In this document: piece after piece, positions 19,764 through 30,845 of the stretch
Layout of the letters: each line of letters starts with the position of its first letter
How positions within the stretch are numbered: the stretch's first letter is position 1
NCBI GenBank assembly: GCA_033220425.1
Contig: CM065646.1
Span: 5,587,501 to 5,651,500, forward strand
DNA from: Lepraria neglecta
Taxonomy: Eukaryota > Ascomycota > Lecanoromycetes > Lecanorales > Stereocaulaceae
Reading direction: 5' to 3'
Length of the DNA: 64,000 nucleotides
Notes under the pieces: generated by a model
What the model was told of the DNA's origin: nothing
Database searches by the model: none
Seen by the model: only the letters and a program-made list of their open reading frames with translations
Program-made: the position numbers and the translations under genes

Positions 19764-22700
19764 TCATAACTCGTAGCAATGGGCATATTTGCCCCTGGTA
19801 AGACCGAAATCCCTCACCACAACCCCCTCAAAATTAATTCTCTTCTTCATCACTTCCTCATGATCCATATCCTCACCGAAAAAGGGGATCTTCATCACCG
19901 TCAAATCTCCGTCTGCAGCTCCAGCAACTGGTGTCGCGGTCACGTTGTTGCTAGGCAGGATCATCCAACGCGAAGGTAGTCCATATTTGCGCACAGTCTC
20001 ACGGGCATTCTTCATCCATGTCGCACTCATCAAGTCGGCCATCACCACCCTTCTGCCCAATTCGGGTCCACGGTTTGGCGGAACGCATTCGTGTCCGGCT
20101 TCAGCCATCTGGCCTGCTGGGTACCATTTCTTATCGCAGAGACAGAACTCTGTTCTCTCAAGATCATTCTCCTCGACTCCCTCCAAGGCATTGTTCACGA
20201 ATCGCTGAGTCTGGACGTGCAGAATGTCTTCCCTTAGGCGTGTCGAGTCCGCATTCTGGAAAGCGGTAGCTCGGGCACGGGCGCGGGGGTTGTACATGTT
20301 AGGGAAGGTGCCATCTGGGCGCTGAGGCTTAGGGCGAAGAGCGCCGTCGCCGTGGAAGAGACCTATGCTGCTGTTGTAATGCATGCCTGCTAGGGAGCCA
20401 TAGAGTGGTGTGACGTATGGGTCGGGGTTGGTGTTATAGTAGCGGTCTGAGTGGTCTTCGAAAGCTTCGTCCGGAAAACGGGGCTTGTAGTTTTGGAAAG
20501 CGGTGTTGGGGTCTGTGGGGGTTGTCAGTCATGTGTCGGGAAAGAGTGGGCATTGTCGCCATTAAAGGAGGGTGAAAGGAGGGAGTTGGGATATCATGTA
20601 TTGTAAGAAAGGAGTCAAATACCTCCGTATTTATCGATTTCGTCGTAGACGGACATCAATGCCGCCATCTCCGCTTCTGCTTCGGCCTTTTCTTCTGGGC
20701 TCAATTTGCGGAGAGGTGGATTAGGATCACCGAGTCCTGTGGCACTTGTTAGGTAAATAGTCTTTTTAAGCTTAGGAAAAATTGGGTGATTACCTGGAAT
20801 ATCAGAGAAACGACTAGCATGACCACCAGCGGGGCCGACTAGTGGGATAGAATAGCGGTCTGTATATTGTGAAGCTGTTAGGACTGTCATAATAAGATTC
20901 TGACGAAGGATGAGTTTCTTACCTGGTTGAGGAGGGGTGTTATTGGGCATGTTGCCAGAATCTGCTGCCGGACGCGCAGTGCTGTTGAATTGAGCCAAGA
21001 CGTCCAACGTATTACGCGGAAGCCAGCCCTCAAAACCTGCTAATCGACCGGGATAGCGCCCTACATGTTGCAATAGCCTTCAGTATCGAGACCTCAGAAA
21101 TTGAAGAGGAGAAGGCGTTCTCTTACCTGACTGAGAAGGCAGACCACGAGGTATCGGGCCGTAAGGCCCATAGGGAATTTGCGCTGCTTATTGTTACACC
21201 GGTCAGAAATAAGATCTTAGAAGTCAGCCGCAGGATGAGTCGCTTACCTGGCTGAGAGGGCGGAGCGCCTAGGCACGTGCCATGCATCGTGCCATATTAA
21301 TAAGGATCATTCGCCCGGAAGGGGATACATTGTCCTGTTCGTTGCAAAGCCAATTAGATAAGCTACCTCAAGAACCTAGCAGGGATGAGATTGCTTACCT
21401 GGCTGAGGTGGTGGAACACGAAGCATCATACCATAGGGATCATCGGCCCGAGAAGCATTCGCACGAGAGGCACGTGGCCCTATTGTTGTAATTTCAATTA
21501 CGAAAGCTACGTCTAGGATTAAGTAGACACGAGGTTGCTTACCGGGCTGGGTTGGTGGAACACGAGGCGTCTCTTCATTGAGATCAGGTGCCGAATTCGA
21601 ATATCGCCCTGCAAGTTATACCAGTAGTCAGGAAAGTCATAGAAAGATCGAGCAGACGATGGGCTCTTACCTAGCTGAGATGACCGAGCACGAGGTGTTG
21701 GGCTGCCGGAGCTAGCTGTCGGAATGGAACGTTGCGCTGTAGACGGTGTCAAGCGAGGGGTCTCAGCCGCTGGAGGGCTCTTCGATTGCTGTCCAGGCAC
21801 GAAAACTGGTGCCGTGGGATTCATAGCAAAGGACGCTGCCTCATGAATCAAAGCCGCTGCCTCGGGGTTCAAGGAGGCGTCGTCGTCCTTGTCCTCGCGG
21901 GAAAGTCGCGCGTGGTTGAGGTACTCTGCATCAGGCTCTGCAATCTCATAGCCTAAGGCGGCGCTGTAGTAGGGGTGGTCCAAGGCAGCTGGCTCGAATT
22001 CTCTATTACCGATGTTGGAGTCGATAGGTGTGGGGACAACTGGAGGACCTGCTTTGTAATATTGGTAATCACCAGACTTGTCACATCGATAAAGATCTTC
22101 CGCCTGCTCCGCCTCTTCCAACGGATTCTTGATCGTTGTGTTCCCGAGCTTTGGCTTGAGGACGAGGTATTGAGCTATGGGATCCACTAGATCCATGTTT
22201 ATGGCGCAAAGGTGTCTTAGAGGTTGGTGAGTTTCTTGTTGTTGGAGGGTTTTGGGTTCTAAGGTAAACAAAATGTGTGTAAGTGATTGAGTGGGTTGAA
22301 TAGCTCAAAAAAAGGAATACCGCAAGTGTGCAAGCAACTATTGGCGAGCCTTTTTGCCACGGCAAGTAGAGCGCCGTTCTTTTGCAAACACTTTTGTAGT
22401 GTGGCAAAGTCTCTGGCACTCTGCATGTTGGCCTGAGATTATGGAGCGCGTTCTTCAACTGCCACTACTCTCCCAAAAGCAAGAGAAGAAATAAAAGAAC
22501 AGAAATTTTGTTTTTGAAGGGTTCTTGCTTACCTTCGTGATCCTCCTCTTCTTCTGTCTCTTCATCATAGTAACTACCCAACCCGTCCGCCGTTGAGTCT
22601 GGTTCACCAAGCAGTCCATTAACAATGCTGTTGTACGATTCTTTCAAGTTCTTCGTGAAAAAATGTTCTTCCTTTTCTTGATGGGTTAAGGGTACATCGC

Positions 22701-22824
22701 CTCTAGCGATGGAATCTGGAGGAAATATGAGGCTCTTCTCGAGACGTGTCTTCTGGATCCAACCGTGTTCGTCTGGCTCGTAAAAGCCTGGGTACACGTC
22801 CTCACGCTGTTGATTTTGAGACAT
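19764..22824 (-). CDS. Unknown protein; ten exons, all introns phase 1; PAM2-like motif
   Basis: Family not recognised. My model has ten exons on the minus strand: 22824-22533, 22258-21671, 21608-21543, 21479-21399, 21268-21248, 21186-21127, 21060-20923, 20859-20794, 20736-20623 and 20512-19764. Every intron interrupts after the first base of a codon and every internal exon is a multiple of three, so the frame holds throughout (724 residues). Small exons encode related Pro-rich ends such as 'RVPPPQPG', 'RVPPTQPG', 'GAPPSQPG' and 'NTPPQPG', which looks like exon duplication. Exon 5 is only 21 nt; a longer version of it would contain a TAA. Exon 2 carries 'AMNPTAPVFVPG', close to the PAM2 motif that binds the MLLE domain of poly(A)-binding protein. 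The last exon has a Cys/His set ('CLCDKKWYPAG', 'GHECVPP'). Joining exon 1 across a 274-bp intron is the weakest step; translation could start instead at 'MDLVDPIAQYL' near 22196. Confidence 0.6.
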
Positions 22825-23438
22825 GATGGGCTTCGTTATACTGGTCTGATGAACTCGCTGTGGTTCTTGAAGTAGTGGGTCAGCTATCTCCTTCAACACG
22901 GTAGTCAAAAAACGAGTCTCAGGGTATGGCATACCTTTCAATATCTAAGATGTCTCACGAGCCGCTGATAGCTATCGAATAATAGCCATAGCCAAAGCAA
23001 GGCGATGCGTTGGTATATTTATGTTGGTATGAAGGTTGGTAGCCGGAAGGGAAGGGTGTTTTGTAGAATCCGGTATATGGTGTTGATTCCTTAGCGCCCG
23101 GCTAGCGTGTTTACTTTGGTGATTTCTTTGATATTGTCCTATAGGGCGGATTGGGGGACGTTGCAGAGGTCGAACACAAGTGTGATGGGCATGAGTTCAC
23201 GACGTTAGACAAGGGGAAGCCTTTAGACCCGTCTTCTCAAACCAGATGCTTTCCTGTTCCTCCAATTCACCTCTCCAAGCTATCCAACTCTGCATCCCAA
23301 GAAGCACCCACCACCCGAAGAAGAAAAATCCAACGAAGACGAGACCCATCCAATGATCTGAAAAGTTGTGTCGACTTCAAGACTGTATCAGGACTGATCC
23401 ATTGAGATCCAACGTCTTCCAACGTCTCCAGCCCTCCT
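22825..23438. other. Intergenic, no convincing gene
   Basis: About 610 bp. The upstream frame of the multi-exon gene stays open to 22941 and may be 5' leader. A short frame at 23151-23405 shows no splice or family support. Confidence 0.5.
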
Positions 23439-23929
23439 CTAATCTGCGAACCAGTATCGAATCACCCTATCCACGCCCTCCACGAAAGCCCAGAAGCTGA
23501 ACACCAGCAACGTCAGGGTCAGCATCACTGGTAAAACCGCACGCTCCTTTGGACTCAAGTCAGCAAGGAACTACTACATCGTTCATGAAGCATATCGAAT
23601 CTGAAAGCTGGAAGGAGTCATACCCCATCACGTCTACTGTCGTCAACAAACTCCTCATCTATCTCCTCGGCAGAGTCGTGCTTCTCAACGGGGCCAGGCT
23701 GCATGGCAGCTATCTCTTGACCCTGTAGGAGATAGATTGAGCGTGGCTCTAGGTCTTCGTCGGAGCTTGCCATGGCTGTTTGAGATGAACGTAGTTGCGT
23801 TGAGGCCGCTAGATTATGAGCCTCCTCAGGACCATACATATGATAGTCGAACCAGTCTTTGGGGACTGTCATTGTTGGTGCCGGCGTGGTTGGTTGTTGG
23901 TGATAGCTATGCGCTCGAATCCCGCTCAT
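23439..23929 (-). CDS. Small predicted tail-anchored membrane protein
   Basis: Unknown family. Two exons, 23929-23624 and 23546-23439, joined over a 77-bp intron (GTATGA...AAAG), give 137 residues. Exon 1 is soluble and acidic ('SSDEDLEPRSIYLLQGQEI', 'EEIDEEFVDDSRRDG'). Exon 2 supplies a C-terminal hydrophobic helix 'VMLTLTLLVFSFWAFV' followed by 'EGVDRVIRYWFAD' and the stop. A single helix at the very C-terminus is the layout of tail-anchored proteins in the ER, outer mitochondrial or peroxisomal membrane, but which one cannot be read here. Without splicing, exon 1 would stop after 103 residues and lose the helix. The splice acceptor was chosen because it keeps the frame; a nearby AG seven bases upstream does not. 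Confidence 0.55.
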
Positions 23930-24194
23930 TGTGACATACTGTGGGATTCAAGGATGGTGTGCCAAAGCTGCGAATGCTTGGGGGTTGACAGTGCAAAGCT
24001 CGCGAGCGTGGCGGCCTGGGCCTACAAGATTGGGTAAGATTACAATCTGGAGTGGCAACAGATCACGAACCACACAACATAACCACACAACATAAACACC
24101 TACGACAAGGGTCTTGGGAGCCGCCCACCATGCACGAGAGCCGAGTCATAATCTATACCGTGTTGTTCTCGTGCTGAATCAGTTCAATCATGTT

Positions 24195-25914
24195 TTAGAA
24201 TCTACGTTTTTTCTTTGCCCCAGTATGGCTCTGACTCTCCAGCTCACGCTTTAATTGCTCCCTCTTCTCGTTGGCTCTCTCTTGCTCGGTCTCTCGAGGA
24301 GGTGAAGGGGCTTGGAACTGGGTAGTAACTCTACCAAGTCTCGCGATTTCGGGAGTTTTTGGTGTTGATTCCCTCACATTTCCTTCCTTGCCATCAGGCT
24401 TATTACTGGGCTGCGCCTCAACAGAAAGCGGTGGTTCACTCTGGCGAGCCGCGCCTTGCGAGCCACGTCCTTTACCAGCATTACCTTTCCCACCAATCTT
24501 GCCAAGCTTAGGCTTTGGCTTTGGCATGGAAGGAACTTGATCGATTGTTTTATTATTTGAGGTTGCCTTTGAGCCAACCATGGCATCTTCGTCCACATCC
24601 ATGGCGTCTTCATCGGAGCTTGAAGTCGCGTCATGCATTTTTGAAAAACCTTGGGGTTTTGACAAAGAGTCTTTGTTCTTCAGTGCGGCGCCCTCCACGT
24701 GGCCACCTTCTTGAACCCCAGCTGTCAGAGGCGTTTGAGCAGTCTTTTGAGCACTCGCACCACCAATTTTCGACCTCGCTACAGCCCGTGGCGAGACCTT
24801 TACGGGCTTAGACGGCTGGACGTCAAAATCACTATCATCAGTGGTGGAGCCATCATCCTCTAGGCGTTCGGCTGGGCTTGGACTTGGATCTTTTGATTTG
24901 AGATCCAAGCCTTGTCCCTTACTCGCTCCTAGCTTTACTTGTCGTTTTGGCAGTGTCAACTGTGTCTGGCGATGACATTAGCTGCCTGTAAACAAAAGAT
25001 GACAATATTTGTGAACATACTTGAAAGTAACCTTCAACAACCTCATTCTCCTCTGGTTCAGAAGTTGGTAGCAGCGAAGTGGCGGGTGTCTGTTGAGAGT
25101 TTTCGTGCCTTAGATTTCTCCACCAATCTCCATAATCTGGAGAGTCTTGAATTTGAGACTCTCCAGAAGGCTCTTGAGAGTCCGCTTCAAAAGCATTTGA
25201 TACCAAATCCTTCAGTTCCTCCAATGACTTGCCATCTCTCCCAATGCGATTTTGCCATTGCTCAAGATTGAATTCGCTGAGTCCGTTTACTGACTTTCCA
25301 ACTACTTGTCTCGCATTTGCTCCTGGTCTTGCGTGCGGCGCGCCCGGAAATACTTTAGTCAAATCGACGCCTTCAGATTGCATCTTTTCGATAATTTTGC
25401 TGATGACGTTGTCCTTGTATTTCAGTTGTTGCAGAAGAGAAGCTTTCTCGGCCCTCGCGGTTGACTGCTGGCTTAGCAGAGGTATTACGAATTCGGTGGT
25501 CAACATGGATTGCGGTGCAGGCATGAGCATTATTTTCCATTCGAGAGGATTGAGAGGACCCGGCAAAGGAGTTGAAGTCTGTAGAATGAGATGCTTTTTA
25601 TTGTCATTTTGCACAACTTCCACACTCGTTCCAGCTCGCTGAACAAGAGCATCCTCTATACTCTGCAGGAAGAGTCGAAGTTGGCTAGTATCTTCGCTGG
25701 GGTCGATGCTAGTATCTACGCTGAATGCCCTCTGGATGATCTGTCTCCGGTCCATGGACTCGATCCAGATATGGGTAAGGTCCGTGAGCCATACCTTATA
25801 GCTGGAAAGTCCAAACTCCGTCTTGATCAGAAGCGGTGGAATAAGAACATCCTTGTGGCCTATTTGTAACGGTTTCCACATCGGACGCATGGTTGTGGAA
25901 ACATCAAAGCCCAA
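24195..25914 (-). CDS. NEJ1: Non-homologous end-joining factor NEJ1/XLF
   Basis: NEJ1 (XLF, Cernunnos) works with Lif1/XRCC4 and DNA ligase IV in joining double-strand breaks. Two exons, 25914-25021 and 24965-24195, with a 55-bp intron (GTATGT...GCCAG), give 554 residues. The N-terminal head has the XLF pattern 'MWKPLQIG', 'LLIKTEFGLSSYKVWLTDLTHIW', then the stalk helix ('EKASLLQQLKYKDNVISKIIEKM', about residues 155-180). The middle and C-terminal parts are disordered and rich in Ser, Pro and Lys. The protein ends in 'GAKKKRRF', a basic cluster with a terminal Phe that matches the Ku-binding motif at the end of human XLF (basic residues then Phe). It is long next to yeast Nej1 (342) and human XLF (299), which is usual for filamentous fungi. 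It is divergent from cactin with 270 bp between start codons. Confidence 0.85.
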
Positions 25915-26184
25915 AGGCTCGATGGATCGAGTTTGGAGAAACTTGGGCCCTTAAAACGGCAAGCAGCTAAGTGTTTAAATTACGCGCTAGCTTATATTAC
26001 ATCTTGATCTGCACTACATTGAACACTAAGGCTATTTCGAGCCTTTAGTCTTGTCACATACTAACTCTACGACTTCACTTAATCGATTAGAGTACTAAGT
26101 ATCCTAAATACGACTAAGACTTTTAGATCTGCCTGTAGATCGTTACCTCACCATAGAGTTCAGAAGTCGAAAGACAATTCTACA

Positions 26185-28154
26185 ATGTCTATGCCTGAAT
26201 CTCGGAAACGTTCCCAACCCTCCTCTCCACCTCCATGGCAACGCCCACGCCCAGCCAAGGACCATCGCCGCCATCCGGATCAGAACAGCCCAAGGCACAT
26301 AAATGATGGACATGCTGGAAGTGAGGAGATCACTGCAAGGAAGGAGCAAGAGACCTTTGCAAGAGAGCAGACACGTTTGAACCAGATACAAGAGGCTGAG
26401 CAGATGAGGGAGTGGGTCTCTCGTGAAGATGATTTCGTGCTACAACAGTCCAAGAAGAAGGCTCACATACGCGTCAAGGAAGGACGAGCGAAATCTATCG
26501 ACTGGCTTGCTGTCACACTGGGTGTTATTGATACTACAAGGGATCTCTTGGAGGAAGATTCTCCTGAGTCAGACGTAGACGTCGTGGATCCAGCCGGTAT
26601 TTTCGAGGGCCTGTCTTTGTCCGAGCTGCAGGATCTGGGAAAAGACATTGATACTTACATGGCATTGGAGTCAAATCCAAGTAATCGCCAATATTGGAAT
26701 GTAAGATACCCTGTCGTCTATAGCTCTGAATTACGACTGACTTCCCTCAGGCACTCAAAGTAATATGCAAAGATTATCAGGCCAAATTAGCACCTGCAAC
26801 GACGCAAGGCCGGCCGAACAGCTCAGTGTCTGCTGATGTCGACCGCTTGTTGAGCCCAAAGTCACTTAAAGAGCTGGAAGTCTTGGAGCAACAGATCAGT
26901 GGGAAACTGCAATCCAATGAGCCAATCGACGTGGAATATTGGGAGCAGCTACTACGCAACGTGGCAGTATACAAATCCAGAGCGGAGCTAGACGCCGTGT
27001 ACAAAACCATCATCGAGAGTCGTCTGAATGACCTCCGGCAAGAGCAGCGCGGACAGGCAGAGGAAGCTAAGGAGAAGTTACGCCTCGTTCTCACCAACGT
27101 CGAAAAAACAAGTGACGGAGTAGATGAGACGCTAGATGCAAAAAGCGGCGCCCCACCTGGCCAAAGAATGGCAATGCGGTATTCTAAGGAGCTAGATCCG
27201 GAGCCCCTTCTGAAAATACGGGCTGAGGACAAAGGTCTCGATGTCCTAGATGAGAAAGAGTTTATGGACAAGATTGTGAGTTTGACGCTACGATGCTACA
27301 CTTCGTTCCGATCTTTGACTAACGATCTTGGCAGGCTTTGGAGCGCCAAAGAGTACTTAAACTGAGATACGTGCCCCTACGACAAGCCCAGTCAGACAAA
27401 CGAACCCTTTCATCAGCCCCAAAGGTGCAAGAAGCGCCTGTTAATAGTGCTTCACGCTTCGCACCAACCACCCATGAAAACTTCTCATCAGCCACCAAAG
27501 CGTTGTATGAACGAGAGGTTGCCAGGGGCGTCCAGGAGGATGAGGAAATATTCGCTGGTGAGGAAGAGGTGTCTTCAGCATCGAAACCTCAATGGGCCAG
27601 CAAATACCGGCCAAGAAAGCCTCGATATTTCAATCGGGTTCAAATGGGATATGAGTGGAACAAATACAACCAAACCCATTATGACCACGACAATCCACCG
27701 CCCAAGGTCGTCCAAGGTTATAAGTTCAATATCTTCTATCCGGACTTGATCGACAAAACCAAAGCCCCAACTTATCGCATCGAACGTGAGAACGGACGTA
27801 AACGAGGAGAGTCATTTGCTCCCGCTGGGGAGGAGGACACCTGTCTCATACGCTTCATTAGCGGCCCTCCGTACGAAGATCTGGCCTTTCATATAGTCGA
27901 TAAGGAATGGGACTATAGTGCTAAGAGGGAACGTGGGTTCCGAAGCAGTTTTGATAAGGTATGTCATTTGATCTAGTAACAGTATCTTAGTATTCCGACT
28001 TCCTTTGCTTCTTCCTGGTGCTCCCGGCTGTGGCTAACTGACCGTCTAGGGCATTCTGCAACTCCACTTCCAATTCAAGAAGGTCAGTTTTTCCCTGCTG
28101 GCTTCCCTTCAAGACCGATGGCTGAATACTCCCTAGGTCTACTACCGGAAATAG
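26185..28154 (+). CDS. cay1: Cactin, spliceosome-associated protein
   Basis: Cactin joins the spliceosome around the second step and is needed for accurate splicing and telomere upkeep in fission yeast (Cay1). Five exons, 26185-26700, 26751-27275, 27335-27958, 28050-28082 and 28137-28154, all phase 0, give 571 residues. The C-terminal cactin domain is unmistakable: 'MGYEWNKYNQTHYDHDNPPPK', 'GYKFNIFYPDLIDKTKAPTY', 'AGEEDTCLIRFISGPPYEDL' and 'VDKEWDYSAKRERGFRSSFDKG', ending in 'QFKK' plus the final exon 'VYYRK'. The middle cactin domain lies in exons 1 and 2 ('REWVSREDDFVLQQSKKKAHIRV'). The last two exons are tiny (33 and 18 nt) and would be missed by simple gene finding. The N-terminus is short next to animal cactin and lacks a long RS region. 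Promoter region shared with NEJ1. Confidence 0.93.
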
Positions 28155-29416
28155 ACATGGCCAAGCTAGTGCTGCTAACAATATTCGAGTCTGAGCTCTG
28201 TATCATACCCGATAGAAAGACCTTCACCACGTCATAGCAGTGAGAGAGGGTGAAATGGAGAAATTGCCCAATGATCATTATCCCCGTCATTATGATCCTG
28301 AAATGTCTAGTCTGCAGCAGCAGTATCATAGAACTAGATGCTCCACCTGCGTGGTGTTGCAATCATTCTATGATGCGGAACATCCTATCAAGCTAGAGCC
28401 ACTGATGGCTCATTCCTTATCCCCAGATTTCAAGTATCAACCAACGCAGGCACCCTCTTCTGCCGCAAATCATCTGAGCCCAGGTCGTCTGCATCTCACA
28501 ACAGGGCTGATTCTAATGACCTGATCTAGGAACGAAGAATCTCCTGTTGGTTTACGCTTTCCAGTATCGGAAAAACAACCTGGGCTTCGGGTTCCTGAGG
28601 TAGCCGCGGACCGGAGCTGTCATATTGGCGCCTAAGCTAGGAGTATGCAGCTAGAGATTGGTGAATGACATTCTATACTTGTTCTAGTGCCTTGGCAGCT
28701 GTGGAGTTGCCTCCCATATCTCCACAGCTGTTGGGCCTGCGACCGATGCGGCTTTCCGATGTCCAATAAGCACATGCCGGGAGAGTCCCCGAACTTTACC
28801 TGATGACCTGTACTGAACAACCATAGGTAAGTACCCGGCCGCAAATTTCAGAGGTGGTCATGACCGGGATGGGACGGCGGGCAGAGATTTATTGGACAAC
28901 AGATCCCGGCTGATATCTAAGGCGAAGTAGCATGATCTAGGGCAATATGACGCAGATAACCTCTAGAGCCGCTCATAGAGAGCTAGCCATAGATTCTCCT
29001 AACCATCCTAAGGTTGTTTGCTACCGGCCAGGGTCTGCAGTAGGGAACCGAGCCTACTGCACATTGTTTAGGAATTGTGAGCTGGCCGCCCTGTGATCAC
29101 TGAGGATGGCGTTCACTATCTACTTGCATGGACTTCATAATGTCCCATAAGATGTCATTCATGCCTATCTTCATTCATACCATGACTTCTATGCGCAAAG
29201 TTCCTTACACCGATAATCCCATTGTCCAAACTAAGACAAAGGCATAACCGTCTTCTAGTGGTCTTGGAAGACGAGATCACTGCAACACGTTTCCATACAT
29301 TATCTCCTCATTGCGCTTGCAATAAAGATTGGTCTTCTGTCTTAAACAACTCTCATCCTACCATCACCCATCCTCAGAGCAGACGTCAAACGTTCGAACA
29401 CGACCCTCATATCACT
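28155..29416. other. Intergenic, forkhead gene upstream region
   Basis: About 1.26 kb. Long for this gene-dense part of the window and so a likely regulatory region or 5' leader for the forkhead gene. A frame at 28240-28524 has no family likeness. The frame leading into the forkhead gene is open from 29222 but has no ATG before 29417. Confidence 0.5.
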
Positions 29417-30845
29417 ATGTCTCCCATGCTTGACAACTCAGATTCAGTTGTCTCGGATTATGGTCAAAGTTTCAAACATGATACTAACGACCAAACTCCC
29501 ATCACCACAGAGCCTTTGTTCCCATGGAACGACTTCCAGCAATCAGCGGCCTTTGGAAAGGAACCTTTCACTCCCTCTGAGACAAATTATTCTACTCCGC
29601 AGCTTGCAACCTTTTCTAGAGCTCCTGAAGCTCAAGCACCAAGCGGGCACGATGCGTGGAGCTATGGAGCCCGACAGGAATCGATGTTTCCGCACCCATC
29701 TTTAACATTCCAGCAACACGAGGCTTTCCGTTTCAATCATGGCCTCCCAGGATCCGTCAGCGCGCATTCATCAATTCGACGGCCTATCCTGCCCCTACCC
29801 ATGCGCCAGCGGCCACTCTGGACGGACTCTACAGTTGCTGATACCATGAACGAGATGCTCATGTCTGAGCCCCAATACTCTCAAAGCTTCCCCTACGACG
29901 CAGCCCATCAAATGGCCCCATGTATGTATTCCACCTCATCAGATCGACTTCCTAATTTTAGGTCCGATATGAGAACAACCCACAGGGATTTCGGCGATGA
30001 GTTAACGGCAGATGGTTGCGAGACCGATGGCGAGAGCAAAGACGGCAACCCGCCCTATGCGAAACTGATATACCAGGCGTTGATGGATGCTCCGGAGCAC
30101 AAGCTGGTCCTTCGGGATATCTATGCCTGGATCGCACAGAACACGGACAAGGCCAAAAACCCCATGAACAAGGGATGGCAGAACAGTGTTAGACATAACC
30201 TTTCCATGAATGGGGTAAAGTCCTTTGAGTCCGCGCAAATTCGTGATAAATGCTGACGATTTGAAGTCTTTTAAAAAGGTCGATCTTGTCGATCCCAACA
30301 ATAAGTCAAAAAAGGGTTACATCTGGGTTCTGGAGCCGTCTGCAGTGGGACATGGAATACAATCAACGACAAGGTACAGGCTGAAGCCAGGCAAGAAAAA
30401 TGACCATACAGATGGAGTAGACCTGAAGAGGCAACGAGCTGGAAAGAGAAGAGGCAAGGCAGCAAGAAGAAGCGGCAGAAACAGGAGCTTGACGAGGCTC
30501 AACGATCCCAGATTTCCCCACTACCCTCAGAGCGCTGGACGGGACTTAGCTCTCAACTTCCCCGCAGAGTCAGGCAACCAACCATCGCCCAGTATGGATC
30601 TGAACAGCCCCGCTAATCTGCCTTACTATTGCCTGCCAACACCACCGTTATCCACTCAGTCCCCCCTTCCGGAGAATTCATCCTACGACTATGGTAACAA
30701 TCTAGGATGTCCGGAGACCCAACCGCCCGATTTCATGCTCAACGACGCCTTCGAGCTTGAACGAGAAACCAGGTTCCCATCTAATCCTAGGAGCAGCAGG
30801 TTTGAAGATCAGCTTTTCGGCAACGGTTTGACTTGCCTTCCATAA
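29417..30845 (+). CDS. Forkhead-box transcription factor
   Basis: Two exons, 29417-30214 and 30267-30845, with a 52-bp intron inside the forkhead domain, give 458 residues. The domain (about residues 212-305) reads 'PPYAKLIYQALMDAPEHKLV', 'LRDIYAWIAQNTDKAKNP', then recognition helix 'GWQNSVRHNLSMNG', and after the intron 'SFKKVDLVDPNNKSKKGYIWVLEP'. The N-S-x-R-H-N-L-S core that contacts DNA is intact. A strongly basic stretch follows ('GKRRGKAARRSGRNRSLTR'), a likely nuclear signal. No FHA domain is present, so it is not a Fkh1/Fkh2 or Fhl1 type; it is nearer to the single-domain fungal group (Hcm1, Sep1, Mei4), but which one I cannot say. If the intron is missed the domain is cut before wing 1. 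The start is the first ATG in the frame; the upstream open frame lacks one. Confidence 0.88.

Noticed and set aside
23151-23405. 84-codon frame on the plus strand
   Set aside because: Short, without family likeness or splice context.
24195-28154. NEJ1 and SLX4 as part of a DNA-repair island
   Set aside because: They are about 18 kb apart with unrelated genes between them; co-location of two repair genes is not enough.
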